From: Chrysomallon squamiferum
Taxonomy: Eukaryota > Mollusca > Gastropoda > Neomphalida > Peltospiridae
DNA length: 64,000 nucleotides
Direction: 5' to 3'
Assembly (NCBI GenBank): GCA_012295275.1
Contig: CM022676.1
Coordinates: 12,907,660 to 12,971,659 of the forward strand
Shown: in pieces, positions 46,168 to 60,394 of the stretch
Layout of the letters: every line of letters starts with the position of its first letter
Position numbering within the stretch: the first letter of the stretch is position 1
Translations under genes and position numbers: made by a program
The notes under the pieces: generated by a model
What the model was told of the DNA's origin: nothing
Databases searched by the model: none
The model's input: the letters and a program-made list of their open reading frames with translations, nothing else

Positions 46168-48766
46168 AATAATGCTGATCATCAGAAAACAAAACATATT
46201 ATTACTATTGATGTGAAAATCAAATTATAAACAAATTAAGCAGTTTCAAATTTAATTTGTTTTTTATTCCAAACTTTTTATTTGCTTCAGCTCAGTACAC
46301 TTAGCTACATTCTTCATTATTCAGATAATTTCTAGATGCCAGTGATTGTTTGTCGATTCTGCTTAACTAATCAAGGAACAGCTTTATTTCTATCTTCTAA
46401 TTCTGATATAAAAAAAAGCTTTTAAAAGAGGTTTATACTATGTTGACTGTTTTAGTTCCACATTGAGTAATATGCTTATTAACATAGATAAAGGTACAGC
46501 TTAATGCCTGTCTTTCACACACACACACATACACACACACTGACACAGAGTGAGATAAATGCAAGTTTATATTAGAATCGACAACAGCAACAACACCATC
46601 AAGCAGTAAGTGACATAATCACATTGTTAGCCCTAACCTTGTGCTAATCATTCATGTAACCTCAGTTCCCCTTCCACTGTTCTTAATAAAACCCTCTGAA
46701 ATCTTTATATGCAAAACCACTAATTAAAAACTGGTCAAGAATGCTTGAAAATGATTCTTTTCACAATGTAATATGATCTCATCTGATCAACACATTTCAT
46801 TATTAAATTAACGTAAATTATGCAAGTTTGTGGAATCTGAGTAAACACAGACTTAAGACATCCATAACGAAGGTGTTTGACTCAGGGAAAATGATGGATA
46901 CCACTGACATGGATGATACCAACATAGTGGTCATTGTTGACATCCTAGTCTCAGTAAAAGTCCCAGCCAATGTTATATGCATTCACTTTAACTGGTTAGT
47001 GGTAGACAGTTACAGTTCAGCCAGTCAGTGCAGAATCAGTGTTTTTTAACCTCTATTAATTTGGCTTACAAACAGACAAAAACTTTATGAATTGCATGGA
47101 GAAAAAGATAAAGATTTGCTCATAAACGGAGTGTTGTTGTTTCCTTGATCATGAGTTTTTCTGTGAATTCATAACCTGTATGTAAAACAGGATGTTTTAA
47201 ACACTCAACAGTGAAAACCATGTTAAATATTTTGCAAGCATTAGGCTCTGGCTGCTTTTAGCCCCATTGGAAAGCTATTAAAATATGTAAAAACGGTGAC
47301 CATTATAGTAGGTTCAGTTGATTATTTTCAGTGAAAAGCATTGGCTGCTGGCGGTTATAAACCAGTGACTGCACGGAACAGCTCATTTAAAGATGGAAAT
47401 GCTTTTGTGTGAATTTGTGGTGGGATTTTGAACAGCTGACTGTTAGACGAGTTTCGACTGTGTGTATGTATGTACAGACACAGATACACCTTTATAATTC
47501 AAAACTGAAAAGTATCAATAAAATAGGTTAACTTTCAGGGAATTCAAACATTTACAGCAGTTTCTTCTAATGAACATACATGTGCAGGTCTGTATATATA
47601 AGCATATATCTGTATATCTAGCTATCTATCTATATATGAATGTATGTATGTATTCATATTTACAAGCATAATTCGTACAATTCTCTTAAATCACATTTAA
47701 ATTGCAAATAACATGTTTCCGACAATACACTTCTTTGTAAATACAAAGAAACACTAATGAGTAAGAGTTAATGGTTCACTATGGCAGTTCTTTGAGGACT
47801 GTATGCAATTATATATTATGTAAAGAAGCCATTCGCCTTACATAGACAGATGATCTATAGCAAGTTAATTTTATTCCGCTTAAAGAACAACTTACTATTC
47901 TCTGCTTTGAGTTTTCGGAGGCTAATTTCAATTAAATCAATAGTCTAGGACCGCAAAAAAACTTTGAGAAACAAGTTTTTACTGTTGTCAGCATTTGAAT
48001 TTTTGAAGGTCATTAAGAACGAATATAAGTGCTTGACTGGGACAAGACTTTCACTTCTGGAGATAGACGTGCTTGAAAGATATGAGTATATATGTGCTGC
48101 TAGATATTTGGTAGTAATTAAAGGATTATTTATTTATTTATTTAAATATTTATTTATTTATTTATTTTAGATCAAATAAACGGAAGCGATTCCACATTTT
48201 CTTCAATGATATATGCAATAATCACGTAAGTAGTCTTGTAACTATTTTCTTTTTATTAGTTATTTTATTGTAATATTAATTTTATCAGCTTTCCTCTCAG
48301 TATATCTGCATGTATCATCTGTACCTATGTCTAGTATCGCTCAGTCTGTTTGTTTCTGTGATTCTGTATATCTACTTTTCTGTCGGACCGTCTTCAAGTA
48401 CTTGTGTATGTACATATATATGTATTATCTATATGTACATGTAAAGATGTGCCTGTATCAGTGTATGTAATGATGTCTATCTACATAGGTTGTCTTTTTT
48501 TGATGTCTGTGTACCTTTCTTGTCTGTGTCTGTGCTTATCTATTTCCGTGTGTGTAATAATTCTTTGTTTATCATTTTATCTTTATTTTATCTTTCTTCA
48601 GGTTTATCAACACTTTAGTCATCACTGGTTTGCTGTAGATCTACAGACTCCTCAGAGATAGATAAACACAGAGATATGAGATGTATAAAATATTGACAAC
48701 GATCTAAATTATATTCTTGTTTGTTTCCTTGGGTTTTATCCTCAATATTATTATTATTATTATTAT

Positions 48767-48799
<33 letters not shown>

Positions 48800-49302
48800 T
48801 ATAACTTACTTTCTATATTTATATATGTATTAAAATGATTCTTTTGTTTTTAAGTTTTCCTAAATGAAATATATTACATATGTATATTTCTAGAATTTAA
48901 TTTGTAAGTAAATACAATATTTTATTTAGTGTGAAAGACTGAACTTATAACATTTTGACAGTTACTTTTAGAATAATTGGATAGAATTTAAAACTGTGTT
49001 TCTTTTTATCATTTGTAAGTAAACAGTGTATTAGTATACATGTACCAAATATTTGTTAGAATTACAAATCAGAGGTAAGTCATCAGATAGAATGCTGGTA
49101 TATTTTCAGTACATTTGAAAGCATTGCAGAAAAGAAGACATTTTTATAAGAAAAGTGTTGACGTTGGTTGTTAGTATTCTTACAGTTATTAAAGTGTTTA
49201 AATATTTATAAAATTATTGAAATTCATTAATAAGTTTGAAGTGCTTTAATGTAATTTTTTTTTGTTCCATATTTAAACAGTTTCAAATTTCAATTGTGGT
49301 GT
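46168..49302. other. Intergenic region between genes C and D
   Basis: A possible polyadenylation signal for gene C lies at 46685-46690 (AATAAA). The rest is AT-rich with short CA, TATC and ATT microsatellites (for example 48745-48800). Open frames here (46828-47049, 48404-48661) show no recognisable domain. Confidence 0.45.
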
Positions 49303-51018
49303 TATTTCTACTTTATTTATTTTAATTGAAATGTTTCTCTGTTTGAATTTAGTCACTTCAAAGTTAAATTTTCTTTTGAACATGTCATTAAAAAGACTTA
49401 ATTTTGACGTGTGCCTAACTTGTATTTTATGTTCTTTCACGCACTCGTACAGCATGGCGTGCCTTACTAAGCTGCCAGGTTTTCACTATTCGCGTTAAAA
49501 CGGATAAAATAAACTCATCTGTATTATGAGACTAATCTTTAAAATAATACAATGTTGCAATACATGAATTTCAAAGGTTATTATTTATTTACTTAGTTAT
49601 CTATTTATTTATTATTATTATTTCTGCTAAAAAATTGGAGACTGTTATCAACTAGAGCTTATGGTAAGATAAAGATAAAAACATAATTTTTTATTTTGTT
49701 TTTTTGTTGTTGTTTTACGATTTTTTTTTTTTTTTTTTTTGTCGAACGATCATTAACATACCAAAAAATCAGTTATTGTTCGAGATTAATTCTGGGCGCG
49801 AGTACATTTCATGACATTATAGAAACTATGTGTGAAATGCTTTAATATCCATGCTCCATGTACACGTCTTAATTATGCATATACTGAATGTTTCCAATTT
49901 CAACACTGACAATAACGCTTTTACTTTTTTCTTTTATTCTTTTAAGTGAATCTTTTATGTTTAAAATAGTTACATTTGTTAATGATTTATTATATAAATC
50001 ATTTTTAAAGTTATTAAAATGTTCTCCTTTCTGTATGTTGAGTTTGTTATTTTAAAAGTACGTGAGAGAGAGAGAGACAGAGAGAGAGTGTATTTCAGTT
50101 ATGTTAGAGAGCTGTAATAAAGTGACAGTGTAATAATATTAAATAGAATGTTGTTGTTTTTCATTATTGACTGAACTTGGGTCTATAAGGCAACATATGA
50201 TGTCATCCTCCTTTCTACTATCTTATTTGCTGAAAATAATAACGAAACGGATATTTTCACACAGTATCTGTAATACTGAGATATTTTCACACAAGATCTG
50301 TAATAGTGAGATATTTAAATATGATATTTATTGTAATAAAAAAGTGATCATTGTAAGCTGGTTTTAATTTCATTCAGCTAATTTGCTATATTACTTTTAT
50401 TTACATTTTGTTCTAAACGACAAAATGATTCCGCTTCAGTTTGGAGTTGGGTTTTGATACAAATAGAAAACGTAATTCAGAAGATAATCTTTTGTAGTTC
50501 TGATATCTCTACAGTCACTTTCTAATTTTTACGAATTAGATGCCTTAGATTAAATATATACAATTAAGTGATAAAATAATTTGTTGATTAATATTTAATA
50601 TTTTGTTAGAAAAGTACATACATTAGATGTAAAATAATGAGGTACTGACCTATTCATTAAACAGTCACCATGTAAACAGCTGTAGATTATTTGCTACATT
50701 CATGAATGTAATAAATGTTGTATACGTTTTGCTGAGTTAGGGGAATGATGTAACCTACGACAAGAAATCTTCTCTCGTTTTATAAATACAAATATTTTAT
50801 AAATAGTCACAAGATATGATTTTCTGACAAACAATTAAAACAAAAAAAATAAAAAAAAATAACATTCTTGTGAAATGTAATGAATAAAGTGAAATAAATA
50901 TACAAAAAAATAGACACATTAATATAATGCAGCGCTATAGAAACGTGACACAATAAGTTAACCTAGATAGACGACACTCGTGTACCCGCAAGAAACAAGT
51001 TTAGTCACAACATTCACA
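49303..51018. other. 5' flank of gene D, right copy of the segmental duplication
   Basis: Collinear with 1-1712, with point changes and small indels only (for example a longer poly-T near 49722-49740). No exon. Confidence 0.7.
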
Positions 51019-51073
51019 ATGGCGCCATTGAGATATGTACTAGTTTCTGTCATGATTGTTATATGTAGTACAG
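51019..51073 (+). CDS. Gene D leader exon 1a
   Basis: MAPLRYVLVSVMIVICST, phase 1 at ACAG|GTAAG. Copy of 1713-1767 with several amino-acid changes. Confidence 0.75.
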
Positions 51074-51667
51074 GTAAGTTTCATTCATTTATTTTTTTAT
51101 TTGGTTATTCATTTATTTATTTATTCATTTGTATTATTCAGATTTATGCCGGTTAGAGCTGGTTATTATTATTATTATTATTATTATTTAGTTATTCATC
51201 TTGTTTATTTATTTCTATTATTTTTTATTTTAGTCTTGACAAGAATGAGATTTTTATACCTTAACCGAGATAGAAGTAGACGCTTTATTACAGTGAGAGC
51301 GCTGAAGTAATAACGTGACCGAGTAAGATAACCTAGATAGACTGGCTATAACTTGAAAGAAACAAAGTAAATCACAACATACACTATGGCGATAGCGGGA
51401 TACATACTTGTTTCTGCTTCGATTGTTGGCTGTTGTTTAGGTAAGTTTTATTGTTACTATTTAATTCATACATAGAAAGAAATATGTTAGATATTACCGA
51501 TAAAAACTGTGTACTGAAAAGTTATTCAGTCTGTGCCCTGGTTAAAACTAGTTTGGTGTATATTATTTAAACTGCACGTCGTCTCTGTGAAAAGTGAATG
51601 AATCGGACTATGAAGTCCCATAAACTGTAAGGAACGTTAAACATATCAGATTTGCGACGTATATTTT

Positions 51668-51729
<62 letters not shown>

Positions 51730-52996
51730 TTATGTAATAAATATATAAATAATAGAAAGAGATGCGATTAAGATTTTGTTTCATTTCGAGTGCTGTGTTC
51801 TACAGTGATAGTAAAATGTATAGTGACAGCTAGTATAGTGTTATAATGTTACAGCTCATTGATACACTGATTATGAAAAGTCTTGTATGTGATGTAAATG
51901 TTTTAAATGTATACTCTGTTATTAGGAGATGTACGTCCTTATATTAATGTTGAATATTGTTATCAGTGCAGTTGCATAATTACACTGTACAGCTATCTGA
52001 ATTATCCATTTCTTCATTTGTTCCTCAAAGTGAATGTTTCTTATGTTTATATATTTATGTATAATTATTTACCTATATTGGTAATTAATATAAGCTAAAT
52101 TGTACTAACAATTAATCACTTGCAATACCATTTAAAGAATATTTTAGTCAATATTTTATGTGACAGAGACAAGAAGTATTATTTTTGTAGAAGGAAAGAG
52201 CTAATTTTCTATAACAAATGAAAAGTAACTAAACTGACTGTACTTCATTCAGTTTTATCTAATTTATCGTGAATGAAGTTGATGTTTTTATACTATTAAT
52301 TAATTAAAAGACTGAAAGACATAGACAAATTCCCCGTAGGAAAAAAATAAATAAATAAAGACTCACGCTTGGATTATATTTCACATAATGGAGTTGTCGG
52401 AAATGATCTACTGAAATACTTCAAATTGTTACTCTATAAATGATCTTCGACAAAAAAAATCATTGAATAAATAAGAGCAAGAAAACATATCTATTGCAAA
52501 ATGTATATAACAGTTATTCTTATCACTCTTGCAATCCGGACACCATTTGTAATATATATATAATTTTGTTTTCCGTGAATAAAATTCCTTGTTCAAACTA
52601 AAGTAATGTACGTAACACTATATCAAGTGGAATTATAAGATAACCAATCTTATAATTATATAACAGCACATAACACATTAAAATCAAATTGATATACGTA
52701 CTCTTACACTGTTCTTTATTCAGAACATTTTGTATCCTTATAATATCTGGTTTCAGTTGACAGTTATCACTGTAGTGACCAGTTAGTACAGTGTGTAATG
52801 AATGATAATTAAAATCGTTATTTCACAACTATGTGAACCACTAAATAATTCAAAATTCTAGAGGACTGTATGGTAGTATACGTGCAAAATACATCGTATT
52901 ATGTGAGGTTGAAGGCCGAGTACATTGGAAAAATGTTAGACACTGAATATCTGAAACAATTAACATGCGGTTTGAATTGTTTTAGTGAAGAACAGA

Positions 52997-53056
<60 letters not shown>

Positions 53057-56000
53057 GAAAAAAAATAAAAAAAAACTCTATTTAATGTTTTCAAATCTCC
53101 ATTTTTTTTTTTTTAAATGTATTCATTTATTATTTAATTTTTTTTCCGTACAGGTGTTTCACTGAAGATATCTGGTTCTTTGTCTTATGCAGTGTTCAAT
53201 GAGAAATTTACATTTACTTGTTCTGTGTCACAGGCTGCTGGTCTTAGTGACCTGGCACTATTTTATAAAATAAAAGAAGGAAAACAGATTCAAATGGGTG
53301 CTTTACGACAGACTGTTGATACTTGTTCTTTATTCGGTCGTACTCCTGGCTACACTCCAGTGTGTGGAGAAGGGACAGACGCTGGATCATCAAGTGTAAA
53401 GAACTACACACTGACCATAAACAGAGCTTCAGCTGATGATGAAGCACTCTGGTGGTGTCAACTGTTTCCAGCTTTAAAGAAGAGCAACAGTTTTACTTTA
53501 CCTGTTTACTGTAAGTAATTATCATACTAATTAATCATTTTAAAAGTACAATGTTAAACATTAAACTAAATAAAATGATATTAATTTGTGTGCGTGTAAC
53601 ATCAAGTAAAATTACATTTCCATACGTAGACTGTAGATAACGTTTATTAAATACTATTCTAATTTTATTATTTTAGATGGTCCAGACTCTGTTACACTCA
53701 GTTTAACATCACCTGTTGCAGTGGTAGAAGGACACAGTCTCAGTGTTGACTGTGTTGCTGTGTGTAAGCCAAGCTGTTCCTACTCGTGGAAGCTGGGAAA
53801 TGATGAACTCACATCAAACTCTCAACTGAGACTGACAAACATCAGCAGGAATGAAGCAGGAAATGTTTACACGTGTACAGTGACAAACTCTGAAACAAAA
53901 CAGTCTGAAAGTAACACTCTAACACTGACTGTCTTCTGTGAGTTACTCAGATTTTTCTTTGATATTATTGACATCGTTAAAATTTAACAGATAGCATTTA
54001 AATCAGTATAAGTCTAAAACAAAAGAGACAAAAAGTAACCAGTTCACACTGACAGCTTATTGTGAGCTATATTTTTAAATATTATTTAGTTTGTATTAAA
54101 ATATCTATTTAATTTTGAGTCTCGTTTTCACTAGTATTAAATTACAGTAACAACACCAAAACAAAACAGTCTGAAAGAAACAACTTCAGACTGACAATTT
54201 ACTTTGAGTTATTCAAGTTTCATTGCAAAACATGAATGTTTAATAGTATTTACCTCTAATTAACTGAACTTAATGGAGTATTGATTTTAATCTCTTCTTG
54301 TTTTAAATTTAAATGCAAAGCTTAGTTAATTGTTACAATATTAGACTCAATAATTTCTGTAATACATAACAGTGCTTTTGTCACATTTATTATTATTATT
54401 AGTAGTAGTAGTATTAGTATTAGTATTAGTAGTAGTAGTAGCAGCAGTAGTAGTAGTAGTATGTTTTGTTTTTGTCACAGTTAAATATTCTTGAATTTTG
54501 TTTAATAGTGTAAATTACGTATTTCAAAAAGTTATAAATTATAGACTAGGAATAAACATACGTAATATTAAGTATAAGAAAAAAGTGGAACAACGTGAAT
54601 AAGAAACCTTATGATGGGAATGCTAATCATAATTACATGAAGATAAGAAAAGTATACATAATTGGAACAAAAATAAAACGAATAAATTAAATATGCTTAA
54701 GAGAGATCTAATCAGAAGATATTAATTAACTTCATTAAATAAGCAGCAATGAGAAGAACAATATTTTTGTGATTAAGTAATAAATTTAATTGTTATATTT
54801 TATTTAGTTTTTTTCTTTATATACTTTTATATTAATAATTAACCAATTAATAAATTATTTGTCTTGTTTATGACATCAGATAAATATATGTGTTTTTGGT
54901 GCAAATGAAAATATTCCCAATCTCTTACTGCTTTCAACAAAACAGTCGCCTTCCAACATTCATAAAAACAGTCTACAGTTATGTCAAGAGCAGTAAGAAG
55001 AAAATCACAGAAATCAGACGTGATATTGCTCGTACGAGTTTATGCCGAAACTATAATACATTTTGCAAACGTAAAGTGTAACAAATTACTGATTTGCTCT
55101 TTCATTTCCAGATCCACCGAGTTCATCTCCAGTTGTTTCGGGAACAACGTTTCCTGTGTTTGAGGGTGACACTGTCACACTGGACTGTTCTACGACTGGT
55201 GGAAACCCGAAACCAAATCTGAACTGGATATGTTATAATCCTGTACACTGCTCTGACAGAGAAGAAACCAGAACGTGTACAATATCTTTCATAGCTAACA
55301 GGACTCAGAATAACAAAGTGTGTGAGTGTATTTCTAGTTGGAAGTATGGCGTCTACAACTGTGGAAAAAGCAGAAGCTTGACTATTTATTGTAAGTGAAT
55401 TTTATATTGTTTGTAATTGATACACATATCAATATATATTACTGGCTAAGTTCAGAATGTTCAGTCGTTGGTTATTGTTGTGGATTAAAATACATAAATA
55501 CATGCAATTCAACGATTACAACTTGAAATATTTACGTGTAAAAACAAATATTGTAAGTTAATCTTGAATATCTACTTCAACTCGGTGTTTAGTGTTAGCC
55601 ATACTTCATGATAAATATATACTTCAATGCATTTGTTTACAGTAAGATATACTTAATCCTAAATATATATTTCAACTGAATGTTTATTGTAAGTTATTCT
55701 TCAAGTTAAATACCTACTTCAAGGTTGTATATATATATTTCAATTCATACTTAAATATATACTTCAGCTGAACGTTTACTGTAAGTTGTATATCAAGTTA
55801 GATATCTACAAGTTAGATATCTACATAACTGCACTGTTTACTGAAAGTTATACTTCAACTTCAATATTTACATCATTGAGTATTTACCTTGAGTTATACT
55901 TCATGTTAAATATATACTTCATTACATACTTCAGTTCAAATTTTGTTATCCTTAAAATTAGATATATACTTTATTGTACTTCAGCTTTAAAATCTACTTC

Positions 56001-59000
56001 ACTTCAATGATCAGTACAAGTTATACTTCAGATTGAATATCTATTTCAATACATGATCGGTGTAAGTTATTCTCAAACTCATGTTCACTATAAGTTGCAG
56101 TTCAGATTGAATATTAACTTAAGCTCAGTGTTTTCTGTAAATTATCTTCATGATTATTCGTCTCCTTCAGTCTAACTATAAATTGTTACAGGTGTTGTTC
56201 AATCTCCAATTGTTATTTAATTGTTGTTTTTGTTTTACCAAAGTACTGTTTCAGTCATGTGCTTTTCCTGTAAATAATTGTCTCAGTAATGTATTGTTAA
56301 AATGTCTTGTGTACGTTACTTTGTTTATATTTTGTTTAGATTATCCTAGAATTACAATATCTTTATCACAATCAAATCCTGTAAAGGAAGGTTATGATTT
56401 GACCTTGACCTGCACACCAGACAGCAACCCCAGCTCTGTTCAACTCAAGTGGAAATTTGAGGGAGATATTCAAGTAAATAATGGAATACTAGACTTGAAA
56501 AACCTCAGTAGAGATAATTCTGGCAGTTACACATGCGAAGCAAATGTAAAAGCCAGTATCCATGGAGATCTGTTGAACTCGTCTGAAACTAAAGTTAATG
56601 TCAATTGTAAGTCTTGCCTTAACATTGTCACTGTAATATAATTACTGCAGTTATATGAATAACTGAGATATTGAGATTTTAAGTTGTAAGAGAAGGCAAT
56701 ATCTGAAATGTCTAATTTTTTTAAAATTAATTAAATTACAGAAAAACTTTATCTGTATTTTACTTATTTCAGATGCTCCTGATGTCAGCTTCCCATCTGA
56801 AAATTTAACAGAAAACATGTTACTAAAAATAAACTGTTCTGCTGATGGTCGTCCTGACAACATGAACTTCTCAGATTTCAAACATTACTGGAATGACGTG
56901 CTTGTTAGAAAAGTGACAGGCAGACATGTTGGACGTAACAAATACAGTTTGATGTTTGTTTCTGCTTCGTATCAGGACAGTGGAACATACCAGTGTAGTG
57001 TGCACAACGGGATTCCTGACAGAAGTGGAACTTTGGAACAGACTGGCTACAGTGTTGTTTATGTTAAAGGTAAAAGAAAGGATTAATTATTATGTTTCAT
57101 GTAATTTTTAGAGGTATTTAAAAATATAATTTCTAGATATGCTGGTAGAATATAATTGAATAGTATTGAGTTTTATTCAAGATAAATTTTAAACTTTTTA
57201 TTGATAGATTTTAGCATAATTTTCTTTTTCATTTATGTAAACACTCACCACAACTTATCTACAGATTCTGTTCTCCATTATACACAATCAATTCGAATTT
57301 AAAACGTTTAAGTAAATGAAAAGAGATATGCTTAACATAAATGTTGCATTTGTGACAAGGATTTTTATCTACGTTTATTAGTCACTTGTATTTTGGTCTT
57401 TTTGTTGCAAGCAAACTTATTCTGAACTTATTCTAAACATGTACGATATTTCTTCATGTAGATATTGTGACAACTGTATGACTTTTGGGGTATTCTAGCA
57501 TTTTGTCTGATCCTCTGAGATTCCTATCAAATAATAAGCAATAAGATCTCAGAAAAGAACAGTTTAGAAATATTAGTCAAGCAGTTTCTAAGATGAGTTG
57601 CTGATCAATTGATTTTTTTATAAACGGAAAAACTGGTATATTTCATGATTTCTGTTATAATTTATGTTAGATTAACATAATTATTTGAAAATGATTTTTC
57701 ATTTCTAAAATATTGATTCAAAAATAAAAAAGTCTTTGTTGATTAAAACATGAGAGTCATATATAATAATATAAAAGTATCAGTGAAAAGCAAATTTTTC
57801 CTTTTAAATGTATAGCATGTGTTACAGCTCACTTATAATATGGATTTACATGTTATTGTTTATATTATAACTAATTATATGAATGTTGTGTCAGTGGTTT
57901 AAAACATTATATATATATATATATATTTCATATTTCAGCAAAACCAAAGATCACTATGGAAACTAATCATGACATTGTGAGAGCTGAAACTGGAAAGCCA
58001 CTTTTATTAGTAAAAACTGTGTTTTGTGATCCCACTATGAACAGTTATACCTGGAAGAAATCTGACAGTGAAACAAGTTTTAATAATATGAATGTTGAGG
58101 AGAGAAATGTCACACTGAAAATTCACGGCAAACTGATTAAAGACTCAGGATACAGAATTTCACTGAAAATCACAAACTTCACACAAGATGACACTGGAAC
58201 GTACAAACTGACTGTCTGTAATGAAGTTGGATGTTCTCAGTTTTCTGTGAACCTAACTGGTGTAGGTCCAACTCTTCCTCCTAAAGAGTTCCAAAAAGAA
58301 AGAGAATCAACATCAGACACAGTGTTCTTGTCATGGCTACCTAACTACCCAGGTGGTAATTTCAAACAAAGATTTATACTGCAGTACAAACCACAAAGTG
58401 ACTCTAACTGGATTACTTGGACAAGTAAATGGTTTGATGACTCAACACAAGGACAGAAAATATTTTTTAACATCACCAATCTCAAAGAGAAAACAGTTTA
58501 TGATGTGAGAATCTCAGCTGAAAACACGAGAACTTCAGATAATATGAGCAATTATGTCACCATTCAAGTAACTACAAAAGGTCATTTAACATTTTCTATT
58601 AATATTATAATTTTTAAGATAATATTCCACCCACGAAAGAAACCCTATATAATTGAAACTTAAATGAATACTTTGATACATGTGTATTCAGTGCAAATGC
58701 AGGGTTCGAATTTTACCACAGCACCGATGGTTAATGGCTGCTTTGCCTCTTTGCTTTTCCAACAATCCCATTGGATGGATTGGCATTACAGACTATACAT
58801 TGGACATATACCGGTTTCCCTTTCTGACATTGGTCTATCCAGAAGCTCTAGCTGAGCTGACTTCACGAAACCGATCACTTGGATATTATCTGGTCCTCCC
58901 TAATACAGTAACTGCAACGGGCACGAGAAAGTCGTGCAACTGGTAATAATGACGATTTATCCTTACTTTGCCCACTTAATGCCTTCCTTGGGTGAATAGC

Positions 59001-60342
59001 TTAGCAACTAGATGAACCTTCCCGATAATCAGTTTCCCGGGAAAAAAAGCTGGTTGAAAAGCTCTGTACTGCCTGAGCTTTGTGAATTAAAACGTAGTCA
59101 TCTGCCGCTATGCCTGTATCCTGTCATTTTGATATCCCGATTCTCCAGATGAATACGTAACCTATCTAGTAACCCATTTTAATGTCCTATAAGATCGACA
59201 ATTGACTAAACCTTGTATCTTATTCTACCTGATGAGAAGCCACCGATTTATCAAACAATCCTGATTTCTTAGCCTCGAACTCCCTATAAGACAGACCACG
59301 TGTTTTCTTTAATTCGCTATTCTTTAAATGATAATCCTCAGGCTGCAACTCATACGCCTGTGATACTGCAGCCCTCTCAGCACCCACTGAGTTATAGGCT
59401 AAGCTGGCCTTTCCCTTAAATCTCGACACAGCTCACAACGTCCATTTAGACAGCGGACAATTTAGTTGCTTTGCGACCCGTTCAAAAAGTTGGAAGTACA
59501 GGCACTGACCTTTACCTTGCCTGTTGTCTAGCTTGCTCTGCATTCAACTTTAACTCGTGTTCCCTCTCGAATGATTCAAATAAACGTAAGTTTGATAAGT
59601 TAGTGGCTATACTGAAACTTGGCAAAGTGGTCACGTGGTCGCTACAACATCTGAATGAATGTTAATGTGTTGTGTGATTATTGATTGAATGCACTGAAAT
59701 AATGAACTTCCCCGGGCTGATCCCTGCAGATTATTCATCCAAAATCATCTGAATGCTAATACAAATAGGTTAATGATAACTCCTATTTAGATAATGAAAT
59801 AATCATGCTATCAGTTCATGACATGTTTGTTATATGGCTCAGTCGAAAAAAGATTGTGCCCAATTCATGTCATGTCAGATTTATCATAAGGTGATACAAC
59901 TGGTACATTTGAAGGGTGTGTCTGGTGTACGTTTAACACAGCAAACTGGAGGTAATATTCAGGCTGCAATTAGCAAGTGATGAATAACATTACCATTTAG
60001 CTAGGATAGACATTAATAATTGAAAAACAATAGTCAGCAATAAATAAACAATGACAATCAATCCTAGTCTTTCATCATCAAATGCTTCTCGAAAACTTGA
60101 TAAAAGTTGTCTTCGTGCTTCCACTTTCGGTAAATGTTTGCCTTCCTGCCCCTCTAACGTGCTTTGCACTCAATAAATAAATAAATAAAATTCAATCCCT
60201 GCAAATTGCAGTCAAATGTTTATGACTAGCTCTTGCACTGTAGTGAGTTAGTTCATATTTAGCACCATGATATCGTAGCATATTGTATATTATTATAAAT
60301 ATGTGCAATAAAATATAATAATAATAATAATAATAATATTAC

Positions 60343-60394
<52 letters not shown>

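Noticed and set aside
48170-48235. Possible exon after a TTTTAG acceptor (atcaaataaacgg)
   Set aside because: A stop follows within three codons in the needed phase and no domain is encoded.
58700-58725. GGTTCGAATT word like a tRNA T-arm or SINE B box
   Set aside because: No A box, acceptor stem or poly-A tail at the right spacing, so no tRNA or SINE can be supported.
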